NCBI GenBank assembly: GCA_964437825.1
Contig: CAYTIH010000002.1
Span: 25,873 to 89,872, forward strand
Source: JBJFCE01 sp964437825
GTDB lineage: Bacteria > Bacillota > Clostridia > Lachnospirales > Lachnospiraceae
Direction: 5' to 3'
DNA: 64,000 nt
This document shows, in pieces, positions 42,472 to 50,857 of this stretch. The translations under genes were made by a program, and so were the position numbers. The notes beneath the pieces are model-generated. The model saw only the letters and a list, made by a program, of their open reading frames with translations. It had not been told where the DNA came from and searched no databases. How positions within the stretch are numbered: position 1 is the first letter of the stretch; each line of letters opens with the position of its first letter.

Positions 42472-43965
42472 ATGGGAAAGCCAACAGGATTTATGGATTA
42501 TGAAAGAGAAGTATCCGATGCGCAGGCACCGGAATCCAGAGTAAAGCATTTTAATGAATTCCATCAGCATCTTCCGATCGACAGACAAAAGCTCCAGGGC
42601 GGCCGCTGTATGGAATGCGGAGTGCCGTTCTGCCAGTCTGGTGCGACCCTGGCGGGCATGATCTCCGGATGCCCTCTGCATAACCTGATTCCGGAATGGA
42701 ATGATCTGGTATATACGGGCAACTGGGAGCAGGCCTATAAACGCCTCAAAAAAACAAGCAATTTTCCGGAATTTACATCAAGAGTATGTCCGGCGCTGTG
42801 CGAGAACGCATGTACCTGCGGTCTATATGGAGATCCGGTAGCGACCAAGGAAAATGAATATGCCATTATCGAAAAAGCCTATGAGGAGGGCTATGCGGCA
42901 GCGGAGCCTCCCAAGGTCCGCACCGGAAAGAAAGTGGCGGTTGTCGGCTCCGGTCCTGCGGGACTTGCGGTTGCGGATCAATTAAATAAGAGAGGTCACT
43001 TGGTAACCGTTTACGAGCGTCACGACCGTGTGGGCGGTCTGCTTCGTTACGGTATTCCCAATATGAAGCTGGAAAAACATATCATTGACCGAAAAATAAA
43101 AATCATGGAAGAAGAAGGAATCACATTCATCACAAATGCCAATGTCGGAAAAGAGATCAAGGCAGAAAAGCTGATGAAGGAATATGACCGTGTTGTTCTG
43201 GCCTGCGGCGCTGCAAATCCCCGTGACATTAAAGCGGAGGGAAGGGATGCAAAGGGAATCTATTTCGCAGTGGATTTTCTCACAGCAGCAACCAAGAGTC
43301 TGCTGGATTCCGATTTTAAGGACGGACAATATATTTCCACCAAAGATAAGGATGTGGTAATTATCGGCGGCGGTGATACCGGAAATGATTGTGTCGGAAC
43401 CTCTATCCGCTTTGGCTGCAGGAGTGTAACACAGATCGAAATGATGCCGAAGGCACCCGACACGAGAGCGGATAACAATCCGTGGCCCGAATGGCCCAAG
43501 GTCTGCAAGACGGATTACGGTCAGGAGGAGGCCATTGCGTTATTCGGACACGATCCGAGAATCTATGAATCGACCGTAAAGGAATTCCAGAAGGATAAAA
43601 ACGGAAACCTGAAGGCCGTCAAGATCGTAAAGCTTACTTGGGAGAAGGATCCTGAAACCGGACGTATGAATATGAAGGAGATTCCCGGAAGCGAGCAGGC
43701 TCTGCCCGCGCAGGTGTGTCTCATTGCAGCCGGATTTCTCGGAAGCCAGAAGTATGTAACCGATGCATTCAAAGTTGATATTACGGAGAGAACCAATGTC
43801 AAGACGATGTCCGGTAATTATTCCACCTCCGTTCCGAACCTGTTTGTTGCAGGGGATATGCACTCCGGACAGTCCCTGGTTGTCAAGGCGATCAGAGAGG
43901 GCCGCGAATGTGCAAAAGAAGTGGATGAAAGCCTGCTTGGTTATTCCTGCTTAAGTACGCAGTAA
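42472..43965 (+). CDS. gltD: Glutamate synthase small subunit
   Basis: NAD(P)H-oxidising flavoprotein subunit that passes electrons to GltB. 497 residues from the ATG at 42472 (TAAGGAG 8 bases upstream); an in-frame GTG lies two codons earlier. Two N-terminal 4Fe-4S Cys clusters (CMECGVPFCQSG, SGCPLHNLIPEW; CPALCENACTCGLYGDPV), FAD site VAVVGSGPAGLAVADQL, NAD(P)H site DVVIIGGGDTGNDCVGTS, and the terminal FVAGDMHSGQSLVVKAIREG. Full length. Convergent with the decayed ABC permease. Confidence 0.97.
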   Translation: MGKPTGFMDYEREVSDAQAPESRVKHFNEFHQHLPIDRQKLQGGRCMECGVPFCQSGATLAGMISGCPLHNLIPEWNDLVYTGNWEQAYKRLKKTSNFPEFTSRVCPALCENACTCGLYGDPVATKENEYAIIEKAYEEGYAAAEPPKVRTGKKVAVVGSGPAGLAVADQLNKRGHLVTVYERHDRVGGLLRYGIPNMKLEKHIIDRKIKIMEEEGITFITNANVGKEIKAEKLMKEYDRVVLACGAANPRDIKAEGRDAKGIYFAVDFLTAATKSLLDSDFKDGQYISTKDKDVVIIGGGDTGNDCVGTSIRFGCRSVTQIEMMPKAPDTRADNNPWPEWPKVCKTDYGQEEAIALFGHDPRIYESTVKEFQKDKNGNLKAVKIVKLTWEKDPETGRMNMKEIPGSEQALPAQVCLIAAGFLGSQKYVTDAFKVDITERTNVKTMSGNYSTSVPNLFVAGDMHSGQSLVVKAIREGRECAKEVDESLLGYSCLSTQ

Positions 43966-43988
43966 ATGATTTTGAAGCCTTTTGGCGA

Positions 43989-46052
43989 TTATTCCATTCC
44001 CTTGAGTACATCCACCATATCCAGATTTTTGATTCGCTTCGAAAAGAAGAAGCTGACCAGTATGGAGATGACCAGTACAAAAAGTCCGGAAAGGATCATG
44101 GACGGAATGGAAACCACAGCCTGATAATCGTAGCTGTCTCCGTTGCTGTCAAACATATATTGCATGAGATAACGGCCAAACGGTGCGCCTATGATAATAC
44201 CGATGAGCGAAAGCCATAAATTTTGCAGGGACAGAAGGCGGCGAATCTGCTTTGTCTGAAAGCCCATAACCTTTAAGGCTGCGAATTCTTTGATTCTTTC
44301 GTTATAGGACAGATTACCGGAATTATACAGCACTACAATCACAAGGATGGCAGAAAAAACGATCATGAAAGCCAGCAACAGATACATCACCTGCATACTT
44401 TCCAGATAGGCGCTCCGGAGAGTGGAGCTGTCATGGATGGCAGTGACAGAATCGCCCTGATATCCCGATACATCTTCATTGGTATAGAGGGAGGAAGGAC
44501 GATATTCACAGCCGGTTTGTTCAAAATCCTCCCGCAGCATGGTAAGGCCGGTAATATTGGGATTTCGGTTAATGATGCCTATTTTTGATTCATACCATTC
44601 ATTTTTTTCATAGATATGCCAGTAAACGGTATCGCCGATGGACAGACCGAGCTTATCCGCAAGCTTTCTGGTAATAGCGACGGAGCCCGGTTTTGGTTCC
44701 GCAATCTCCTGATTGACATCCGTAATGCCGTAATATCCTTTTCCTTCGGTAATGATCAACGTGCAGGTGGATTTGTCTTCGGAAACGGCATGGGGAGCAG
44801 CGGCAATTTCCACGCCGGCGGACATGATCAGCTCCCCGTGATATGTTTCTGCCAGGACATCTGCATCGTAGGTTTTCATGGATTCATCCAATACCATTTC
44901 ATAATTATAGTTCTGCAGCTTATCAAAGCTCCATTCCATGATATTATCCAAAGTGTCATGACAGCCAAATCCGCATGCCATCAGCATCATGCCGACAGCG
45001 GTACCGAAGATGCCCATAAAAGCACGCAGCTTTGAACGGGAAATATCCCGCAGATTGTACTGTGCGGAAAATCCGAGTCGGTGCCAGAACGGCAGCCGTT
45101 CCAATAGGCAGCGCTTTCCGGATTTCGGAGGCGCAGGACGCAGGGATTCTGAAGGCTTCACTTTTAAAATCCTGCGGCAGCTTAAGTAAGAACTGCCGGA
45201 GCAGATAAAAACGACGACCAGCATAACAACAAAATAGCTGTAATCATAACCCGGCTTCCAGTCGGGTACGGTATAGTATAAGTTAAAAAAGGATACGAAC
45301 CATGCACCCAGGACAAAGATTCCCAAAAGCAGTCCTATGACGGAGCCGATCAGGGATATGAAGAAGCTGTAGCTGATGTAATGGAAAGTGATTTTACGGC
45401 GTTTCATTCCCATGGCGTTCATGGTACCGATCTGTGTACGCTGTTTGTCCACCATTCTGCTCATAGTGGTCATGATAACCAGAACGGCGATCAATACGAA
45501 AATCAGGGAAAATGCATAGGAGAATTGCTTATGCTGGGCCAATTCATCCGCAAAATTTTTAATGCCGGGGATGGAAGAACGGTCCACAAATACGGCATAG
45601 TTCTGATTTAGGGCGTCTGCCAGCTCTGATTCTAAAGAAAGGACATCCTCTTTTGCCGTAGTGATAATCATTTGGGTATAGGGAAACATCTTGAATAATT
45701 GTTCCTCATTCATACCCTCCACACGTTCCTTCAGCATATCCTGCGTGATATCATCGGCGGTCATGCCGTATGCTTCCAACTGCTTTAGTACCTCGTCCAG
45801 AGCGGAGGTGTGTTCCAGCACGTATGCTACGGTGATGTCGCCGGTATCGATCAGATGCAGAACGTAATCCTTGGCCGGAAAGCCCCGGTAAGACATATAT
45901 ATGTAGGCAATGTTGTGATAATCAATTTCCAGATCCGTGGAGGCGCACATATATTCATATTCGGGAGAGGCGGTAAGACCGCGGATTACCTTTGTAAAAG
46001 TGATGCCGTTATAGAAAATCGGTATGGAATTCGCCGTCGTTAATTGTAAAGC
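43989..46052 (-). pseudogene. FtsX-family ABC permease, N-terminally deleted
   Basis: About 650-690 residues remain of what should be a longer macrolide/peptide-type permease. Still present: part of the first extracellular domain, a three-helix FtsX domain (FSYAFSLIFVLIAVLVIMTT, then DKQRTQIGTMNAMGMKRRK), the second helix (IFGTAVGMMLMACGFG), the second extracellular domain and the C-terminal FtsX domain (EFAALKVMGFQTKQIRRLL). The first membrane helix and start are missing; the open frame runs back to about 46052, where it is fused out of frame to the start of the partner ATPase gene. A functional product is unlikely. Confidence 0.8.
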
Positions 46053-46143
46053 TTACATGATCCACTGCAATTTGAAGACCGTCATCGGAGCCGAAGGTTT
46101 TTACAACATCCTTAAATTCAATAAATGCGGATTGATTCATCAT
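46009..46143 (-). pseudogene. ABC transporter ATPase, only the first 44 codons left
   Basis: ATG at 46143 with AAAGGA upstream. The peptide (MMNQSAFIEFKDVVKTFGSD then QIAVDHVSFTINDGEF) is a typical LolD/MacB-type ATPase start, ending exactly where the Walker A (GPSGAGKTT) should follow. Instead the DNA continues inside the permease gene. Walker A, signature and Walker B are gone: one deletion fused ATPase and permease. The promoter and operator upstream are intact. Confidence 0.85.
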
Positions 46144-46171
46144 GATATTCCTTTCTGATATAAGTATTAAT

Positions 46172-46231
46172 TAGGCGTTTGCGAAACTCACTGGATTTTA
46201 TTGAAATTGCACAAATGATAGAAACAACACA
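46172..46231. repeat. Inverted repeat copy A (60 bp)
   Basis: Matches the reverse complement of 48951-49010 at 55 of 60 positions by eye (ends TAGGC and GAAACAACACA). It lies in the 5' leader of the ABC relic. No transposase is between or beside the copies. Confidence 0.85.
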
Positions 46232-46288
46232 TAATTAGTATTAATTCGGCAATTGCTATGCTCAACTTATTTTTTGTTAGCTTTTACT

Positions 46289-46317
46289 ATTTTAGGTTAG
46301 ATAATACTAACTGTCAA
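46289..46317 (-). promoter_or_regulatory. Promoter with operator dyad for the ABC relic
   Basis: Minus strand TTGACA (46317-46312), 17-base spacer, TAAAAT (46294-46289). The spacer is a perfect dyad GTTAG-ATAATA-CTAAC (46296-46311), a likely repressor site. Related TTAGTATTAA half-site strings occur at about 46235-46246 and 46162-46171. Confidence 0.7.
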
Positions 46318-46433
46318 TAGAAAAATATATGAACAGGATTTATCATAATTTTATTAAAAAAAACGCTTTTTCAAAGCGGTGATTTTTCATACCGTAACGG
46401 CGAATCAATTGTGAGAAATGAGAATGATATTGT

Positions 46434-46697
46434 ATGAAGCAACATAACCTGCTGCCGGCAAAAAATAGAAACGAGTTACGCGCATGGCTGGAGAAAAATT
46501 ATGATAAAGAGCCGGAATGCTGGGTTGTTGTAAAGCGAGGCAGGCCAAAAGAAGATGGTACATTCCGGTATGCAGATGCTGTTGAGGAAGCGATGTGTTT
46601 CGGTTGGATAGACAGCGCTACAAAAAACTCGACAAGGGATTGCGAAAGAATGGAAGATCCTGCAGCGGGGATAGAAAAAGGGAAGGCGTCTTCATAG
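46434..46697 (+). pseudogene. YdeI/OmpD-associated-like protein, truncated
   Basis: The first about 65 residues (LPAKNRNELRAWLEKNYDKE, CWVVVKRGRPKEDGTF, EEAMCFGWIDSATK) match the start of the YdeI/OmpD-associated family, normally about 190 residues. The frame then degenerates and ends inside the terminator hairpin shared with asnA, so the C-terminal two thirds are missing. Confidence 0.75.
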
Positions 46698-46730
46698 CCG
46701 CGAAAGGACTGAAGGAGCGCCTTCCCTTTT
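46675..46730. terminator. Bidirectional terminator between YdeI relic and asnA
   Basis: GGGAAGGCG/CGCCTTCCC stem (46680-46726) with further pairing of TCTTCA/TGAAGGA. TTTT follows on the plus strand and TTTTT (from AAAAA at 46675-46679) on the minus strand, so it terminates asnA and anything from the left. Confidence 0.85.
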
Positions 46731-46752
46731 AGATATCTGATACGATGGCTTT

Positions 46753-47763
46753 TTACAGCAGCTGAATCCCGTTTTGCTCCGCCTCTTTGGTGATTTCCGG
46801 GGGCCAGATCGAGGACTGTACCTCTCCGATATGAGCCTTTCTGAGGAAGAACATACAAATTCTGGACTGTCCGATGCCTCCGCCGATGGTATAGGGCAGT
46901 TCTTTGTTTAAGATGGCCCTCTGGAAGGGGAGATTGGCGCGTTCTTCGCAGCCGGCCTTTTTTAACTGCTCGGCAAGGGAATCCTCATCCACGCGAATAC
47001 CCATGGAGGATAATTCCAAAGCAATATCAAGCACCGGATAATAAATAACAATATCCGCATTTAAGTTCCAATCGTCATAGTCCGGCGCTCTGCCGTCATG
47101 ACGTTGTCCGGATTCCAACAAATCGCCGATCTTCATAATGCAGACAGCGCCCTTTGCCTTTGCAATATAGTATTCCCGTTCCTTTGGCGTGTTATCGGGA
47201 AACATGTCTTCCAGCTCCTGTGTTGTAATAAAGAAAATTTCCTTCGGAAGGATTTCCTGTATGTAATCATATTGAATGGACATGTATTTTTCCGTTTTAC
47301 GAAGCACGCTGTAGACCTGTCTTACGGTTGCTTTTAACGTCTCCAGAGAACGGTCCTCTTTACCGATGATTTTTTCCCAGTCCCATTGATCGACAAAGAT
47401 GGAGTGAATATTGTCCGTAATTTCATCCCTGCGGATGGCGTTCATATCCGTATAGAGCCCCTCACCATCGGAAAAACCGTATTTTTTCAGGGCGTAACGT
47501 TTCCATTTCGCAAGGGAATGGACGATCTCCGCCTCTGCGTCATTCTGTTCCCTGATGCCAAAGACAACGGGACGTTCCACGCCGTTTAAGTTATCGTTCA
47601 GACCGGAAGCCGGTTCTACAAAGAGCGGTGCGGAGACTCTGAGCAGATTCAGACGCTGCGCCAGAAGATTTTGAAAGAAATCCTTTACTGTTTTGATTGC
47701 AATTTGTGTATCATGCAGATTCAGCTGCGAGTGATACCCGTTGGGAATAATTAAATGTTCCAT
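46753..47763 (-). CDS. asnA: Aspartate-ammonia ligase
   Basis: Ammonia-dependent asparagine synthetase with a class II tRNA-synthetase-like fold. 336 residues from the ATG at 47763 (minus-strand AAGGATG 10 bases upstream); a longer in-frame reading upstream runs through repeat E7 and is rejected. Blocks: IPNGYHSQLNLHDTQIAIK, LNLLRVSAPLFVE, AEIVHSLAKWKRYALKKYGF, HSIFVDQWDWEKII, YVDYIQ-type region, and the C-terminal YTIGGGIGQSRICMFFLRKAHIGEVQ. Preceded by two structured repeats (E7 and partial E8) and ended by a bidirectional terminator. Gives the cell asparagine directly from ammonia. Confidence 0.97.
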   Translation of the reverse strand: MEHLIIPNGYHSQLNLHDTQIAIKTVKDFFQNLLAQRLNLLRVSAPLFVEPASGLNDNLNGVERPVVFGIREQNDAEAEIVHSLAKWKRYALKKYGFSDGEGLYTDMNAIRRDEITDNIHSIFVDQWDWEKIIGKEDRSLETLKATVRQVYSVLRKTEKYMSIQYDYIQEILPKEIFFITTQELEDMFPDNTPKEREYYIAKAKGAVCIMKIGDLLESGQRHDGRAPDYDDWNLNADIVIYYPVLDIALELSSMGIRVDEDSLAEQLKKAGCEERANLPFQRAILNKELPYTIGGGIGQSRICMFFLRKAHIGEVQSSIWPPEITKEAEQNGIQLL

Positions 47764-47794
47764 AGTGTTAACATCCTTACAAATTAGATTTGAT

Positions 47795-47935
47795 AATAAT
47801 CTCCATTCCGGAGCGTTGGCGACCGGGCGAAGAGAAATCCGCGAAGGCGGTTTTTCGTCCGCCATCAGAGCTATTTGTGACGCTCCGGCACAAATAGCCG
47901 TGTGAAAAATAAGCTATCGAGCTTATTTTTCACAT
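47795..47935 (-). repeat. Structured leader repeat E7 (B-type) upstream of asnA
   Basis: Minus-strand reading: 14-bp 5' hairpin TGTGAAAAATAAGC/GCTTATTTTTCACA (47934-47901); hairpin GCTATTTGTG/CACAAATAGC (47898-47870) with loop CCGGAGCGT; ACGCTCCGG (47816-47808) perfectly complementary to the loop over 9 bases; then AATGGAGATTA. Unlike the other copies it stops 31 bases before the ATG, and asnA has its own AAGGA. Confidence 0.85.
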
Positions 47936-48012
47936 TAATCCTCCGTGTCAGAGCAGTTTACTGCAATGACACGTGATCAATCTATCACTATTAAACCGCG
48001 AATTGCTCTGTT
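47936..48012 (-). repeat. Structured leader repeat E8 (partial A-type)
   Basis: Minus strand, directly upstream of E7 in tandem. Contains CAGAGCA paired to TGCTCTG, the block GTGTCATTGCAGTAAACTGCTCTGACA shared with E1, and the end CGGAGGATTAATG. The 5' hairpin is missing and the loop-bearing hairpin is weak. Confidence 0.65.
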
Positions 48013-48118
48013 TTGCAAGAAGTGATATACTTTTTTTGCATGAAAATGAGTATCTTTTGAAATCAAAAGCTGCGGCTTGGAGGAAGAAGCATTAGCAAGG
48101 CTTCGGAATGGAGGGAAC

Positions 48119-48937
48119 ATGCAGATTACTGTCTTTTATGATCATGTCAGGGAAGCATGCAGGCAGACGGGAAAAGAGCTTTCGGAAATAGCGAAGGTGC
48201 TTCATGAGCACGGGATTACCGGTGTGGAGATGGATGATCATGATTTATCGAAAGAGGGAGAGGCGCTTGTGAAACGGCTGCAGGAATGCGGTCTTCCGAT
48301 TCATAGCGTGTATTTCTTTTTTGACTGGGGAAATCATCCCTATGATGTTTCCTACCGAAAGAAATTAAGAAGGTTATCCGAATATGGGATTCATCATGTT
48401 CTGGCGGTACCGGGATTTGTTTCGGAGCATCAAGACAGGGAGCGTTGCCGCAAGCGGATGTGCCGGGCGCTGCGCAGAATGTGCCGCTATGCAGGTCGGC
48501 TCGGCATACAGGTATATATGGAAGATTTTGATGATACGGCGGCGGTATTTGCCAAAGGGAAAGAGGTGAAATGGTTTCTGGAGCGGATTCCCGAGTTATC
48601 CTGTGCATTTGACACGGGTAATTTCCTCTATAGCGGAGAAGATGCGCTGGAGCAGCTGGGACTTCTGCAAAGCAGAATCGGGTATGTGCATTGTAAGGAC
48701 AGAAGTATGATACCCAAAGAGGGTGAGACTGCAAAAGAAAATATCCGGGGAGAAAAAATGTACAGCGCCAGTGTCGGAAGCGGTGTGATTCCGATGAGAG
48801 AGCTGGTAAGCGCCGTCTTAAATTCCGGTTATCGGGGTACCTTTGCCATTGAGCATTTCGGCTCCCGAAACCAGCTGGAAGATATAGCGGCTTCGGCGGA
48901 CTTTCTAAGCCGCTGTTTTCAGAATAATGAGACATGA
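48119..48937 (+). CDS. Sugar phosphate isomerase/epimerase (xylose-isomerase-like TIM barrel)
   Basis: 272 residues from the ATG at 48119, preceded by TGGAGGG; the spacing is short (3 bases), and a TTG start at 48077 is an alternative. AP-endonuclease-2/xylose-isomerase-like barrel: HEHGITGVEMDDHDLS, IHSVYFFFDWG, VYMEDFDDTAAVF (metal-binding Glu), SCAFDTGNFLYSG (Asp), IGYVHCKDRS (His) and GTFAIEHFGSRNQL (Glu). All four metal-ligand strands seem intact. The substrate is unknown; the neighbouring thuA suggests a sugar or polyol catabolic function. Lies between inverted repeat copies. Confidence 0.85.
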   Translation: MQITVFYDHVREACRQTGKELSEIAKVLHEHGITGVEMDDHDLSKEGEALVKRLQECGLPIHSVYFFFDWGNHPYDVSYRKKLRRLSEYGIHHVLAVPGFVSEHQDRERCRKRMCRALRRMCRYAGRLGIQVYMEDFDDTAAVFAKGKEVKWFLERIPELSCAFDTGNFLYSGEDALEQLGLLQSRIGYVHCKDRSMIPKEGETAKENIRGEKMYSASVGSGVIPMRELVSAVLNSGYRGTFAIEHFGSRNQLEDIAASADFLSRCFQNNET

Positions 48938-48950
48938 GCGCAAGCGTGTC

Positions 48951-49010
48951 TGTGTTGTTTCTATCATTTATGCAATTTCAACAAAATCCAGTGAGTTTCA
49001 CAATTGCCTA
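48951..49010. repeat. Inverted repeat copy B (60 bp)
   Basis: Reverse-complement partner of 46172-46231 (55 of 60 identical). Internal arms GCAATT/AATTGC allow a hairpin. It sits between the isomerase and thuA. Confidence 0.85.
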
Positions 49011-49039
49011 TGCAAAATATAGATATAAGGAGTGCAAAT

Positions 49040-49759
49040 ATGATACGTGTTACTGTTTGGAACGAATATATTCATGAGCGGGAGTATCCGGATATTGCCG
49101 CGGTATATCCGGAGGGAATACATGGGACGATCCGCAGATTTCTGGAAAAAGAAGAGGATATGCAAATACGCTGCGTTACACTGGATATGCCGGGACAGGG
49201 TCTTACACAGGAGATTCTGGAGAATACGGATGTACTGATCTGGTGGGGACATGCCGCACATGAGCAGGTAAGCGACGAGAATGCAGAGAGGGTTGCCGAA
49301 CATGTGATGCGCGGTATGGGCTTGCTTGCGCTTCATTCCGCGCATTATTGTAAACCGCTGCGCCGTCTTCTCGGAACGTCCATGACGCTCAAATGGAAAC
49401 ACGAAGACCGCGAAAAGCTGTTTGTGGTAAGTCCGTCGCATCCGATTGCTAAAGGGATTCCGGAACAGTTCGAATTGGAAAAAGAAGAATTGTATGGTGA
49501 GTATTTTGATATTCCGAAGCCGGATGATGTCGTATTTGAAGGGTGGTTTGCTTCGGGCGCGGTATTTCGAAGCGGAGTAACCTTTGCCCGGGGAAACGGC
49601 AAAATCTTTTATTTCCAGCCGGGACATGAGGAATATCCGATCTATGAAAATCCCGTGATTCAAAGGATTCTGGTAAATGCGGTCAGGTGGGCGCAGCCGT
49701 TAAACAGACTTACGACGCCTCGTGACAATCAGGAAATAGAGCCGCCGTTAAATCTTTAA
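49040..49759 (+). CDS. ThuA-like trehalose-utilisation domain protein
   Basis: 239 residues from the ATG at 49040 (AAGGAGT 7 bases upstream); frames from 49004 include the spacer after the repeat and are less likely. ThuA fold (class I glutamine-amidotransferase-like, no catalytic triad): IRVTVWNEYIHER, LIWWGHAAHEQVSDE, GLLALHSAHYCKPLRRLLGT, SHPIAKGIP and GKIFYFQPGHEEYP with the usual GHE segment. Family members act in oxidation or uptake of disaccharides; exact reaction uncertain. Its stop overlaps the convergent HAD gene by 12 bases. Confidence 0.88.
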   Translation: MIRVTVWNEYIHEREYPDIAAVYPEGIHGTIRRFLEKEEDMQIRCVTLDMPGQGLTQEILENTDVLIWWGHAAHEQVSDENAERVAEHVMRGMGLLALHSAHYCKPLRRLLGTSMTLKWKHEDREKLFVVSPSHPIAKGIPEQFELEKEELYGEYFDIPKPDDVVFEGWFASGAVFRSGVTFARGNGKIFYFQPGHEEYPIYENPVIQRILVNAVRWAQPLNRLTTPRDNQEIEPPLNL

Positions 49760-50464
49760 GAATGAAAGAATCTTTTTGTGGTCCCCATTCGGTATCCGGA
49801 AGGTGGCATCGGGAGCGTCCTCCTGTGCGGGAGACAGATTGGTATGAAGATAGATGCTGTCCATGTGACAGGCGCTTGCAACCGCAACGTCACTGGAAGC
49901 TTCATTGCCGATCATGATACAGGTATCCCGGTCCAGATTCCAATTTTGCAGCAACAGCTCCATAAAGTTCGGATCAGGCTTTTTGCAGCCGGCATCGGAA
50001 GAATATAGAATTCCGTCAAAAAAAGAAATCAGTCCTGTCATCATCATTTCCGGTTCTGTGAACATATGCTGTGCATTGGACAACAGATAAATGCCGAAAT
50101 GATGCTTCTTTAGCTCGGACAGCAGTTCAATGGTATCAGGATACGTTGTAAGCCGGCTTCTGGAAATGGTGCGGAAGGTAATTCCGATGTGAGAGATCAG
50201 TGCGGGATCGGCTTCGATTCCTTTGTCCCGGAGCAGCTGATAAAAAACAAGCTCGAGCTGAATTTCGGGATACGGACCGTCAAGCTGGCTTTCAAATAAG
50301 TGCACATATTCCAGGTAGGTCTTTTTCAGGGACGCCGGAGTATAATAGGCACCGTATGCGCGGAAAAGCTCGGACATTTTTTTCCACAGATAAGACTTGT
50401 TCTCATTGGTATGGATATCGAGAAGCGTACCGTATAAATCAAAAATCACATTTTTGTAAGACAT
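49748..50464 (-). CDS. HAD-superfamily hydrolase, subfamily IA
   Basis: 238 residues, minus strand; GGAGG 7 bases upstream of the ATG. Motif I is FDLYGTLLD: nucleophile Asp with Tyr at +2, the pattern of haloacid-dehalogenase-like members rather than DxD phosphatases. Motif II LLSNAQ, motif III Lys in AGCKKPDPNF, motif IV MIGNEASSDVA. Helical cap about residues 20-95. Substrate unknown. Convergent with thuA, overlapping by 12 bases. Confidence 0.85.
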   Translation of the reverse strand: MSYKNVIFDLYGTLLDIHTNENKSYLWKKMSELFRAYGAYYTPASLKKTYLEYVHLFESQLDGPYPEIQLELVFYQLLRDKGIEADPALISHIGITFRTISRSRLTTYPDTIELLSELKKHHFGIYLLSNAQHMFTEPEMMMTGLISFFDGILYSSDAGCKKPDPNFMELLLQNWNLDRDTCIMIGNEASSDVAVASACHMDSIYLHTNLSPAQEDAPDATFRIPNGDHKKILSFLKI

Positions 50465-50485
50465 GTATACCTCCTGTCTTCCTGT

Positions 50486-50524
50486 AAAACAAAGGCCCTA
50501 GGAATTACCTAGAGCCTCTGTTTT
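50486..50524. promoter_or_regulatory. Hairpin in the HAD leader
   Basis: AAAACAAAGGC-CTAGG/CCTAG-GCCTCTGTTTT, about 15 pairs with two mismatches. It lies just upstream of the minus-strand HAD gene; its T-rich arm could serve as a terminator or attenuator. A second palindrome (GAATTCTTCCGGAATTGC) lies at about 50536-50553. The rest of 50525-50728 shows nothing I can name. Confidence 0.45.
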
Positions 50525-50728
50525 GTGTAAAAGGGGAATTCTTCCGGAATTGCTAATTAGCAAGCTCAACTCACGTTGAACTGTCTTTAATATATTACTT
50601 TTATCGACACAAATCTATAATTATATTGCATGAAAATGACATTATATTACCATGGCGCCGTTTCAAAATTTGTAAAATGCGTGGATAAAACTGCTGTCGA
50701 TTCGTATGGCTGAATTCTGTCGAAATGA

Positions 50729-50757
50729 TTGATTTCTGCGCCTTAGAGTGATAACAT
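50729..50757 (+). promoter_or_regulatory. Predicted promoter of the FNT gene
   Basis: TTGATT (50729-50734), 17 bases, TAACAT (50752-50757), 100 bases before the start codon. Confidence 0.5.
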
Positions 50758-50857
50758 AGAAAAGCAGCTGTGCAGGATTTTACGGAAAGGATACGGCATT
50801 TCAGTGTTCCGGTCCGTATGACGATACGATAAAACAGATGATATGGAGAGGTAGAAA

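Noticed and set aside
47764..47865. N-terminal extension of asnA by 34 codons
   Set aside because: The extension is the translation of repeat E7; AsnA family proteins start at MEHLIIPNGYHSQ, which has its own ribosome site.
46172..49010. Composite transposon or integron
   Set aside because: The inverted ends carry no transposase, integrase or target duplication that I can see.
49004..49663. Long minus-strand frame opposite thuA
   Set aside because: It is a shadow frame without ribosome site or family features; the plus-strand ThuA protein explains the region.
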